Notes under the pieces: model-generated
What the model saw: only the letters and a program-made list of their open reading frames with translations
Told to the model about the DNA's origin: nothing
Databases searched by the model: none
Shown: one piece after another, positions 42,479 through 51,421 of the stretch
Layout: each line of letters opens with the position of its first letter
Numbering within the stretch: position 1 is the stretch's first letter
Made by a program: the position numbers and the translations under genes
Source: JBGRPZ01 sp041725955
GTDB taxonomy: Bacteria; Bacteroidota; Bacteroidia; Bacteroidales; JBGRPZ01
Assembly: GCA_041725955.1 (NCBI GenBank)
Contig: JBGRQE010000011.1
Location: 1-64,000 of the forward strand
DNA length: 64,000 bases
Reading direction: 5' to 3'

Positions 42479-43780
42479 ATGATCAAGAAGATATTTAATA
42501 CTGCTGGGACTAAAATTACTTATGTTTTATTAAATTTTTTGATTACGATTATCGCTGCAAAATTTCTATTAGAAGATAATCTGGCAATCATCTATTTATT
42601 CTCATTTAGTGTTACAATAACTCAATTGATTTCAGACACTGTAAGCGGCAGTCCCACAACTTATTTTACACCAAAAATAAAGCCCTGGCAAATATATATA
42701 CCAGGCATTACATGGACATTTTGTTCTATAATTATTAACTTTAGTTTATTTAGAATTCTCAGCTTATTTCCAAGAGCATACAATGCCTGTGTACCAGGTA
42801 ATTTAGAAAAAGAAATTTTAATTTGTGCAACACTTCTTTCTCTTTGTAATTTAAATTACAACTTCCTATTGGGGCAAAAAAAAATAAAGAAATACAACCT
42901 AAGTTTTCTAATACAAATAATATCATTAATAAGTCTATTTGCATTTTTTATTTTCGTTTTAAAAATAAAAAACTATTATGCTTATGTATTTGCATTTTTC
43001 TTATCATACACTATAACTTTGTTATTAACAAGTGCTTGGTGCTTACCTCAATTATTTAAAAATAAAATCAAAAAACCATACAAATACATGCAAGAGATGC
43101 TAATGTATGGATGGAAAACTCAATTAACAAATCTAATTTTCTTAGGAAATAAAAAAATTAGCTTACCTATAATTAATGATAAATTAGGAAAAGGTCCTGT
43201 TGCATTTTTAGGAGCAGGAAACCAAATCATTGAAGGTCTTCGAATCATAAGTCAAAGTATTGCACTTATTCAGTATTCAGAAATCATAAATTGCAATGAC
43301 TCAGAAAAAAACAAAAGAATAACACTTAGTTTTATAAAAATAGCAACAGTTATTACGCTATTTGGAATATTTGTTTTAATGCTTATTCCTACATCAATTT
43401 ATGTTTGGCTTTTAAATGATAACTTTATCGAAATTAAAAGCGTCATTCTCAGTTTATCTCCTGGAATGTTATTTTTTCCAACAAAAGTTTTACTTGATCA
43501 CTATTTTTCGGGAATTAACAAACTGAAATACAATATAATTGGAACTTCCATAGGCTTTGTAATAGTCATACCTATGATTTATTTCCTAATTCCAATTTTC
43601 GGGTTTATTGGAGCAAACTTAGCTGTTTCATTTGCTAGTTTAGCCAATGCTATATTCTTATTTGCAATCTTTTACAGAATGCACAAACCCAAATTAATAG
43701 ATATATTCCCCAATAAAAATGATATTAGCCTGATAAAAAAGAAAATAGCTGATTTCAAAGTCAAAATGAAAAGAAAATAA
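42479..43780 (+). CDS. Wzx-like polysaccharide flippase
   Basis: A 433-aa polytopic protein with about 12 membrane segments of the MATE/MVF superfamily. Features: GWKTQLTNLIFLGNKKISLPIINDKLG in the centre, the conserved placement of charged residues between segments, and PTSIYVWLLNDNF before later helices. It would flip lipid-linked sugar units for surface polysaccharide. Sequence is diverged from classical Wzx, so the type of oligosaccharide is unknown. It is flanked by a GT4 gene and a large surface protein gene, consistent with a cell-surface cluster. Confidence 0.8.
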   Translation: MIKKIFNTAGTKITYVLLNFLITIIAAKFLLEDNLAIIYLFSFSVTITQLISDTVSGSPTTYFTPKIKPWQIYIPGITWTFCSIIINFSLFRILSLFPRAYNACVPGNLEKEILICATLLSLCNLNYNFLLGQKKIKKYNLSFLIQIISLISLFAFFIFVLKIKNYYAYVFAFFLSYTITLLLTSAWCLPQLFKNKIKKPYKYMQEMLMYGWKTQLTNLIFLGNKKISLPIINDKLGKGPVAFLGAGNQIIEGLRIISQSIALIQYSEIINCNDSEKNKRITLSFIKIATVITLFGIFVLMLIPTSIYVWLLNDNFIEIKSVILSLSPGMLFFPTKVLLDHYFSGINKLKYNIIGTSIGFVIVIPMIYFLIPIFGFIGANLAVSFASLANAIFLFAIFYRMHKPKLIDIFPNKNDISLIKKKIADFKVKMKRK

Positions 43781-43970
43781 AAATACTGCAACCATAATTA
43801 AAATAGCAAAATAAAATGATTCACTTATATTTCTATGCTATTGGGGTTGGATGTTGTTATGTGTAAAAAAACACGGTTCGTTAATATTGGTTAGTTAAGT
43901 TTTTTTTATAATTTGCTACTCTTGTTTTCTGGGGAAACATACAGAGCATTTATAAAAGAAAAATGAATAC

Positions 43971-46900
43971 ATGAAAAATTTACTTTCCATAATAACTTTT
44001 ATCCTTTTATCATTCAACCTCTTTGGACAAATTACAATTAATGAAGTATGTAAAAATAATTCAACCACAATTAAGGATGAAGACAAAGAAGCATCTTCTT
44101 GGATAGAAATATATAATTATGGAAAAGAAAAAGTAAAGCTTGAAAATTACTACTTAAGCGATGACCAATACAACCCTTTAAAATGGCAATTGCCGAAAAT
44201 CGAAATAAATCCAGAATCATTTGAAGTTATCTTTTGTAGCAAAAAAAATCGCCGAGCATCAGTAAATCATTGGATTAACCCTGTAACGTCTCAAAGCAGT
44301 TGGCTTTACTTTACGACTAAAAAGGAAATCGATTCCGACTGGATGACACCAAGCTATAAACCTGATCATAAGTGGAAGACAGGCAAAATGCCAATTGGAT
44401 ATGGTGATAATAATGATATAACAATTGTAGAAGATGACAAAAATGTTTTTGCCAGATTTGAATTTCAAGTAAGTGATACAGCAAATATTCAATGCGCTCT
44501 TTTGCATATGGATTATGACGATGCTACCGTAGTATACATAAACGGTATTGATGTATATAGAAAAGACCTTAAACACTCAGGAAAACCAATTGTACCTGCT
44601 CAACAGGCAAGAGCAGAAAAAGAACCCAGACTTATAAATAATCTGCCTCCTTTAACTCAAATGCTTAATCAAGAAAAAGCTAAGTCGGTATTAAAGAAAG
44701 GAAAGAATTTAATAGCAATTCAAGTTCATGACAATGATTTGAATAATAAAGAAAATGATCTATCTGCTGCATTTTGGCTAAGTATTGGGTATTCTGAAAA
44801 AAACACTGAAGAAAATACAATTATAAAGAACTTCCCATATTTCCAACCCGAATTCCATACAAATTTCAAGCTTGGAGCTAGTGATAATCAAGTAATATTA
44901 AGTTCTAAAGACTTGAGTTTTCAAGAAACATTTAAAGTTGACTCAACGGGTTTAGACGAAAGTATTATAAGGTGGACAGATGGGCAAAAACAAATATGGA
45001 AAACAAAGGAAGCAACTCCAAAATCATCAAACAACTTAGCTTCAGTATTTTTAAACTATTCAAATTCTACAGTTGAACCATCCATTAATTCAGGATTCTA
45101 TGATTCAGCAATCGACCTATTGTTAAAATCATCAAACGAAAAAGATATTATTCATTTTACTCTGGATGGCTCTGAACCGAATATCTCTTCAAAGATCTTT
45201 TCAAAACCGCTTAATATTGACAAAACAACTGTTGTTAAAGTAAAATGCTATGGTAAGAACAATGCTCCCGGAAAAACCTTTTGTTATACATATATAATTG
45301 GAGAAAAACACGATCTTCCTACTGTTGTAATAAGTACAAACCCCGAATTATTATTTGATCCAATAACAGGAATTTATGTTTTAGGTCCAGAGGGTCAAAA
45401 TTGGGAAACGGCAAAGTATTTTGCTAATTTTTGGAAAGACATAGAGATTCCTGTACATTTCGACTACTTTGATGCTTTGGGAAAACATAAATTCAACACA
45501 AAAGTAGGTGCCAAAATTCATGGTAACTGGTCTAGAGCCTTACCTCAAAAATCTTTCCGACTCGCAAAACGAGCCAAATATGGCAATTCAAACCTCAACT
45601 ACCCTTTTTTTGAAGATGATAATGATTATAATTTTGAAGATCTAGTCATTCGTAATTCAGGAAATGACTTCCGATTGGCACATATACGTGATGTATACAC
45701 TCAAAACATAATATTAAATCACAGTACACTAGACGCTCAAAAAGCCCAAGCAGTTGCTTCCTATATCAATGAAGAATATTGGGGTTTGCAATATATCAGA
45801 GAGAAAGTAAATGTTGCATTTTTAGAAAAACATCATGCCGTTGACAGAGAAAAAATATGTCTACTAGAAAAAAATGGAACAGTAATTAAAGGTTCGAATA
45901 AAGAATATATCAAACTGATTGAATATGTAAGAAACCACAAGTTGGAGAATCAAACCGAGTATAAATACATCTCAGATAGAATCGATATTTCCAACTTAAT
46001 TGATTATAGTATTTTCCAACTTTTCTTCTTAAACTCTGATTGGCCAAGAAACAACTTAAAACTATGGAAAGCACCTAATACCAAGTGGAAATTTATACCC
46101 TATGACCTTGATGTCACTCTTGGATATTTTAAAACTCATACTTATTTCGACCAATTTGAATTATTAAAAAACAATGAATGTGACTTTTCCCATCTACTCA
46201 ATAAACTTCTAAAAAACCCTTCTTTTTCAAGGCATTTTATTCTTCGCTACACCGATCTTTTAAATACAGCCTTATGCTCAGATAGTTTAAAGAATAACTT
46301 ATTCTCCTTAAAAAAGAAAATAGAAAATGAAATGCTTAAACATAGGGAAAGGTGGAAAGATCAAGAAATATCTTTTAATTGGAAATATGATATCGAAAGG
46401 ATTGAATATTTTATAAAGTATGGCCCTTCTTATGTTTTCGCTAATCTTAAAGATAAATTTATACTAGATGAAGCCAAAGATATAAATATTATAACCAAGG
46501 ATAATGGGTACATACAAGTTAATTCTCTAATTATAGATAAGAAGAATTGGAAAGGAAAATATTTCCGTAGCATTCCATTAACCTTCAACGCCCTACCTAA
46601 AAAGGGGTTTATATTCTCTCACTGGACTCTAAATGGCAAAAAGTTTGACAAATCAGAACATAAAGAATTAGAAATTCAATTTAAGGAAAATGATACTCTT
46701 GAAGTATTTTTCTCTAAGGATTTAAAAAAAGCCCCCCCTATTTACTTCAGTGAAATATGTTTTAACCAAGTAAAAGATCACAATTGTGGTGATTGGATAG
46801 AACTTTTAAACATTTCAAAAGAAGACTATAACATCTCTAATTGGAGAATCAAATCTGCTTCAAAAGAGACTTATACTATTCCAGAAAATACAATTTTAAA

Positions 46901-48401
46901 ACCAAATCAAAGACTTATAATTGCATGGAATAAAGATCTATTTAATTCATTTTATGACTGTAATCATGTAATTGAAGACAAGAATCTTAAAATTGAGGTC
47001 AATAATACTTTATACTTAAATGACCCAAACAATAATATCATCAGAAAGATAACCTTAAAAGAGGAAAGCCCTTGGTTTATCGACAAAAACACAAAAGGAA
47101 GAACTTTAATTGCTGATAAATTTGAAGGTTATCAAGATCAAGCAGAAAATTGGAAATACGGATGCTTTGGAGGAAATCCTGGAAAAGAAAAAGGTAAATG
47201 TCTTAAAAATCCAGATTTAAGAATCTCAGAGATTTGTTTTGATAATATTAAAGCATTACAATCAAAAGACTGGGTAGAACTTTATAATAATGAAGAAAAA
47301 AATATCAATAACTTTAGTTTCTACTTTTCAGATGATGAAGATAAATTAAAATGTAAAGTCACTATTGAAGAATTAAAATCAAAACAAAGAATAGTATTAT
47401 GTCAAGATACAAGTTCATTTCATAAATACTTTCCTGATATTCCAATTCATCACTCACCATTCCTCTTTGGGCTTAATAAAAACGGAGAAACTTTATATCT
47501 AAAAGATAAGTTCAAGCAAACATTTTCCAAAGTACATTACTTAAAAGATGATACATGGCCAGTCTTTTCAGAAGAGGATAAAGGAAAAACGTTAGAGGCA
47601 ATTTCAGATTACACAAATGACAAAGAAGAAACAAATTGGTTTTTCTCATGTTATGGCGGCACCCCATCCTCTCCTCCTGAAAATTGTTCTTATTCCAAAG
47701 ATCTTATAATTACAAACGTTTTTTATAATACAAAAAATGATTTTGGTCAATGGATTATACTCTATAATATATCTGATAGAGAACTAGATTTATCTAATCA
47801 CAGAATTGAAATCAATAATGAATTCTTCACTTTTAAGAAAGGCTTAAAACTCTCCGGGAAAAACTATACAATACTTGCTAATCAGGCAAAAAAATTAAAA
47901 TCAAAATACCCTTATATATATGATATAATTTCTTTAGACTTTGAACTCGGAGAAGAAAATGAAATCAAAATTTATTCAAATAAATATTTCAATACATATA
48001 CACTAAACCACACAAATACATTCCCATGGCCAGATAGCTTAAGCTTTTATAATTCAAGTATGGAATTAAAAAAGCCATATAAGAATATGGAAGATCCTGC
48101 AAACTGGAAAAGAGGAAAAAGCGAAATATTTTATGTTAACATAGATCCTATTAAACAAAACTCTGAAAGTAGAATTAACTTCAAGATATTACCGAATCCC
48201 AACTCTGGTTCCTTTACCATAAACTTGAGTCAGATAAAAGAGCAAGAATATAATTATACAATTTATTCCTTAGATGGACGAATTCAGCAAAGAGGAAATC
48301 TTCGGTCGCAAAACATTTACTTCTCAAAGAAAGGAATATATATTTTAGAGGTAAATGACGATAATTATTGCTACGGACGTACAAAATTAGTCGTATATTA
48401 A
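43971..48401 (+). CDS. CotH-kinase / lamin-tail multidomain surface protein, T9SS cargo
   Basis: A 1476-aa secreted protein. Signal peptide at 1-20 (ending LFGQ); a lamin-tail domain at about 21-95; a carbohydrate-binding-like region; a chitobiase-C-terminal-like domain (about 373-443, FTLDGSEPNISSKIF); the CotH domain at about 556-720 (LVIRNSGNDFRLAHIRD, NSDWPRNNLKLWKAP, WKFIPYDLDVTLGYF); a bacterial-repeat-like segment (about 842-915); three more lamin-tail domains starting about 923, 1081 and 1243; and a T9SS type A sorting domain (about 1403-1476, ILPNPNSGSFTINL, GIYILEV). CotH in Bacillus phosphorylates coat proteins, so this could be an extracellular protein kinase. Sorted and anchored by PorQ-type machinery. 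Confidence 0.93.
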   Translation: MKNLLSIITFILLSFNLFGQITINEVCKNNSTTIKDEDKEASSWIEIYNYGKEKVKLENYYLSDDQYNPLKWQLPKIEINPESFEVIFCSKKNRRASVNHWINPVTSQSSWLYFTTKKEIDSDWMTPSYKPDHKWKTGKMPIGYGDNNDITIVEDDKNVFARFEFQVSDTANIQCALLHMDYDDATVVYINGIDVYRKDLKHSGKPIVPAQQARAEKEPRLINNLPPLTQMLNQEKAKSVLKKGKNLIAIQVHDNDLNNKENDLSAAFWLSIGYSEKNTEENTIIKNFPYFQPEFHTNFKLGASDNQVILSSKDLSFQETFKVDSTGLDESIIRWTDGQKQIWKTKEATPKSSNNLASVFLNYSNSTVEPSINSGFYDSAIDLLLKSSNEKDIIHFTLDGSEPNISSKIFSKPLNIDKTTVVKVKCYGKNNAPGKTFCYTYIIGEKHDLPTVVISTNPELLFDPITGIYVLGPEGQNWETAKYFANFWKDIEIPVHFDYFDALGKHKFNTKVGAKIHGNWSRALPQKSFRLAKRAKYGNSNLNYPFFEDDNDYNFEDLVIRNSGNDFRLAHIRDVYTQNIILNHSTLDAQKAQAVASYINEEYWGLQYIREKVNVAFLEKHHAVDREKICLLEKNGTVIKGSNKEYIKLIEYVRNHKLENQTEYKYISDRIDISNLIDYSIFQLFFLNSDWPRNNLKLWKAPNTKWKFIPYDLDVTLGYFKTHTYFDQFELLKNNECDFSHLLNKLLKNPSFSRHFILRYTDLLNTALCSDSLKNNLFSLKKKIENEMLKHRERWKDQEISFNWKYDIERIEYFIKYGPSYVFANLKDKFILDEAKDINIITKDNGYIQVNSLIIDKKNWKGKYFRSIPLTFNALPKKGFIFSHWTLNGKKFDKSEHKELEIQFKENDTLEVFFSKDLKKAPPIYFSEICFNQVKDHNCGDWIELLNISKEDYNISNWRIKSASKETYTIPENTILKPNQRLIIAWNKDLFNSFYDCNHVIEDKNLKIEVNNTLYLNDPNNNIIRKITLKEESPWFIDKNTKGRTLIADKFEGYQDQAENWKYGCFGGNPGKEKGKCLKNPDLRISEICFDNIKALQSKDWVELYNNEEKNINNFSFYFSDDEDKLKCKVTIEELKSKQRIVLCQDTSSFHKYFPDIPIHHSPFLFGLNKNGETLYLKDKFKQTFSKVHYLKDDTWPVFSEEDKGKTLEAISDYTNDKEETNWFFSCYGGTPSSPPENCSYSKDLIITNVFYNTKNDFGQWIILYNISDRELDLSNHRIEINNEFFTFKKGLKLSGKNYTILANQAKKLKSKYPYIYDIISLDFELGEENEIKIYSNKYFNTYTLNHTNTFPWPDSLSFYNSSMELKKPYKNMEDPANWKRGKSEIFYVNIDPIKQNSESRINFKILPNPNSGSFTINLSQIKEQEYNYTIYSLDGRIQQRGNLRSQNIYFSKKGIYILEVNDDNYCYGRTKLVVY

Positions 48402-48412
48402 AGAATGGAATT

Positions 48413-48443
48413 TTGGCTGGATTTTAATTTTAAATTACATTTG
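48413..48443 (+). promoter_or_regulatory. Promoter of the MFS gene
   Basis: TTGG (48413-48416), exactly 19 bases, TACATTTG (48436-48443). The 5' leader would be about 115 bases. Confidence 0.6.
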
Positions 48444-48563
48444 TGAACTTTTTTTAACCCAAATAAATTATTCATACCCAAAATTTAATAATTATAACGT
48501 GAAATAAATAACTGATAACAAGGTTATCTATCTAGTTTTTTTTTGAGATGTAAGTTTTGAGGA

Positions 48564-49784
48564 ATGAAGGAAAAAATTACTAAACAAGCTTGGTTAACAT
48601 TTGCAATAACCAGTATTTATTCGCTAATGCAGTTCTTTTTGCAAGTATCTACGGATATGATGGCAGGAGACCTTATGAAATCATTTTCTATTCAAGAAGG
48701 AGGTGTAGGAATGATTACTTCGGCTTTCTTTTGGGCATATTTACTTGTACAAGTGCCTGCAGGGCTATTAATTGATAGATTTAGATTACGGAAAGTTTTA
48801 ATCTTTTCGGCAGGTCTACTTACCATAGGTTGCGTATTATTCGCGCTTTCACAGAACTTAAATATGGCGATTGCATCAAGATTTATTATGGGTCTGGGTG
48901 CAGGATTTGGCTTTGTCGGAATGCTATTTTCTATTGGAGAATGGTTTCCGAAGAAGTATTTCCCTGTAATAGTTGGTGCAGGAGAATTGGTGGGTATGGC
49001 AGGAACTTCTGCTGGCCAGGTATTTGCTCCACATTTTGTTATAAATCACAGTTGGAGATCATTAATGGAACTTATGGCTATCTTAACTGCTGTTATTTGT
49101 ATTCTGATGATTTTCTTCTTGAGAAACAAAGGTAATCACAGTGGAAATAAAGAAATTACTTTCAAAACATTAGGCCATACAATCAAAGATATAGCTAAAC
49201 AGAGAATAATCTGGGCTTGCGGAATTTTCACTTGCGGCACATTTTCATTCTTAACTGTCTTTGTTGATGTTTGGGGAGTTCCATTTTTCGAGAAGGTTTA
49301 TGGATTAAACTTCATACAGTCAAATCATATTATGGCATTTGTTTTGGCTGGTATTGCTATAGGGGGACCTTTCCTGGGATGGATTGGAGGTAGAACTCAA
49401 AAGATAAAAACCACAATGACCATATCGGGAATTATTTGCCTACTTCTTACCATTCTAATTATACTTAGAGTAAGCGATTCTGTGATTGTAATAAATGCTA
49501 TAATGTTTATAACCGGAGTAAGTTGTAGTGCCTACTTATTACCTTTTACCTTAGTCGGACAACATGCTCCGGGAAAAGAGCAAGGAAGCTGTGTTGCATT
49601 TGCAAATACTCTGGCGTTGTTTGGCGCAGTCTTTTTACAACCCATCATAGGGCATACAATAAGCTATCTGAATCAGAGCTATGAAATCAGTAAATCATAC
49701 TCCATAGCCATTTGGATTTTACCATTATTTATAGGTCTAGCTCTTCTAAGTTTATTTTGGATTAAAGAGAAGAAAGTTGCTTAA
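48564..49784 (+). CDS. MFS transporter
   Basis: A 406-aa membrane protein with 12 predicted helices of the major facilitator superfamily. VQVPAGLLIDRFRLRKVLIFSAGLLTIG gives the A-type loop, and GLGAGFGFVGMLFSIGEWFPKKYFPVIVGAGELVGMAG the fourth-helix motif; a related loop appears in the second half (GWIGGRTQKIKTTMTISG). It resembles the anion:cation symporter or sugar/acid permease-like group, but substrate is unknown. It is a single-gene unit between a consensus promoter and a strong terminator. Confidence 0.93.
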   Translation: MKEKITKQAWLTFAITSIYSLMQFFLQVSTDMMAGDLMKSFSIQEGGVGMITSAFFWAYLLVQVPAGLLIDRFRLRKVLIFSAGLLTIGCVLFALSQNLNMAIASRFIMGLGAGFGFVGMLFSIGEWFPKKYFPVIVGAGELVGMAGTSAGQVFAPHFVINHSWRSLMELMAILTAVICILMIFFLRNKGNHSGNKEITFKTLGHTIKDIAKQRIIWACGIFTCGTFSFLTVFVDVWGVPFFEKVYGLNFIQSNHIMAFVLAGIAIGGPFLGWIGGRTQKIKTTMTISGIICLLLTILIILRVSDSVIVINAIMFITGVSCSAYLLPFTLVGQHAPGKEQGSCVAFANTLALFGAVFLQPIIGHTISYLNQSYEISKSYSIAIWILPLFIGLALLSLFWIKEKKVA

Positions 49785-49880
49785 GCGCAAACCCTACTGC
49801 AGGGATAAAACACATCAAATAGTGTTTAACCTATAGTATTTCATCGCAGACATTGAGTTTAGCATTAAATATAAAGTATA

Positions 49881-49920
49881 AAAAAAGGGATTAGCCTCGA
49901 ATGAAGCTAATCCCTTTTTT
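49881..49920. terminator. Bidirectional terminator between MFS and hydrolase genes
   Basis: AAAAAAGGGATTAGC (49881-49895) pairs perfectly with GCTAATCCCTTTTTT (49906-49920), giving T-runs in both directions for the two convergent genes. Confidence 0.9.
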
Positions 49921-49933
49921 CATCCTAAAAATC

Positions 49934-51235
49934 TTACATATTCCGAATAATCCAATACGAAATATCGTCGATAGGTGTTACAAAAACATTTCCAGAACTG
50001 CAATATTCTGCAGGAGAAGAAGGCATTCGTCCTCTAACAAAGAGATGATTTAGATATGGGTATTTCTTAAGTGTTGCCCCTGCTTTATAATCTTTCAGGT
50101 TGAAATCCCAGATATTAAAATCAACATCAGTTGTTTTGTAGTCTCTATCGCCCCAAGCAACCATAATAGGTACGTTCAACTTTTTTGCTTCACCAACCGC
50201 ATCATAGTTTTGCATATTTAACCAGTATGAGTTGGGGAATAAAAGAACTCTTTCTTTTGGATTACTTTCTTCATTTAGATTGGCCACAATTTTCATGCTT
50301 TTCTTCATTTGAAGCAATCGAGCTTGCTCTGCATCACTCATCTTACCATCTAAGTTGGCAATATATCTAATCTGAGAATAAGCAACATCGTATAAAGGAC
50401 GAACAGCCGGAGCCAATAATACCAAACCCTTCAACTTTCCATAATTCTGACCAATGCGAGCAGCAAACATTCCGCCTACTCCATGCGCAGCAACAAAGAT
50501 TTTATTCTTATCTATTTCTGATACAGATTCCATTTGTTGCAATGCAGCCACTGCATCGTCTACAATTTCTTCATCGAAGTTATTAATTTGTCCCTGACCA
50601 TATATAAAGTTACGCTTGTCGTAGCGAAAACATGCTATACCATATTCAGCCATTCGATGTGCAAAATCCTTAAAGAAGTCGCATCTTCCTATTGTACTAT
50701 TTCTATTTAATGGTCCTAAATCATGAACAAACACAACCAATGGAAACTTACCTGTTTTCTTGGGAAGGGTTAAGGTTCCCGATAAATCAGTACCTTTGCT
50801 ATTGAAGGTAATTTCTTTCTCGAAAATTGATTTTGAGTCTATAAACTCATACTCTGGCTTTCGTTCGCCTGCCTGGTCAAGCTGAAAGCCCACAACCTCT
50901 TCCTCCTGATTCAAGGTTATTCTCATACTTGCCAAGCCTTCTTTAAATTTCAAGATTGTTAAATAATCGAAATACTTACCATTTGGTTTCTTATACGATT
51001 TTCCAATACTCTCGAAGTCTCCATACATTTGTATAAAGGTCGACCATAATTCTTTTACAGATTCTTCCTTTACCCTTTTTTTAAAGTTCTTGGAAAAAAG
51101 GGAATGAACCTTCGAAAAGTTATTCTTCTCTAACTCATAAACAACTTTTTCAACCTTCGGATGTACTGCTTTTGCACTTAAAAAAACAGGTGATAAAGAA
51201 AAAACAAGAATCAAATAAAATACTACTCTCTTCAT
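49934..51235 (-). CDS. Secreted alpha/beta-hydrolase-fold protein with DUF3887, nucleophile missing
   Basis: About 433 aa. Start at 51235 gives the signal peptide MKRVVFYLILVFSLSPVFLSAKA; the frame opens 14 codons earlier without signal character. An N-terminal DUF3887-type domain (about 30-130, VYELEKNNFSKVHSLFSKNFKKRV) is followed by the hydrolase fold: VVFVHDLGPLNRNST (oxyanion loop), the nucleophile elbow, PIMVAWGDRDYKTTD (acid) and LNHLFV (His). In active members the elbow reads GHSxGG; here it reads AHGVGG, so Ser is replaced by Gly (G252). It is likely non-catalytic or uses another residue. Probably periplasmic. Confidence 0.85.
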   Translation of the reverse strand: MKRVVFYLILVFSLSPVFLSAKAVHPKVEKVVYELEKNNFSKVHSLFSKNFKKRVKEESVKELWSTFIQMYGDFESIGKSYKKPNGKYFDYLTILKFKEGLASMRITLNQEEEVVGFQLDQAGERKPEYEFIDSKSIFEKEITFNSKGTDLSGTLTLPKKTGKFPLVVFVHDLGPLNRNSTIGRCDFFKDFAHRMAEYGIACFRYDKRNFIYGQGQINNFDEEIVDDAVAALQQMESVSEIDKNKIFVAAHGVGGMFAARIGQNYGKLKGLVLLAPAVRPLYDVAYSQIRYIANLDGKMSDAEQARLLQMKKSMKIVANLNEESNPKERVLLFPNSYWLNMQNYDAVGEAKKLNVPIMVAWGDRDYKTTDVDFNIWDFNLKDYKAGATLKKYPYLNHLFVRGRMPSSPAEYCSSGNVFVTPIDDISYWIIRNM

Positions 51236-51421
51236 AATATAACGTTTTGTCATCAATTTTTTTGCTTGAGCTTTCAAATTTCAAACATTGTTTCTAATTT
51301 TCCAAGTAACCATTTCCGTTTCTATAAAAAAGATTGTAATTGATATAGAAAGATGATAATTCTCATTCAGCACAGAAATAATATATTTCTTAGTTTTGTA
51401 GAAAAGTAAATTTATATCTCA

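Noticed and set aside
43907..43915. TATAATTTG as promoter of the CotH gene
   Set aside because: Spacing to TTGG (43887-43890) is short and the -7 has one extra base; kept only as a weak possibility.
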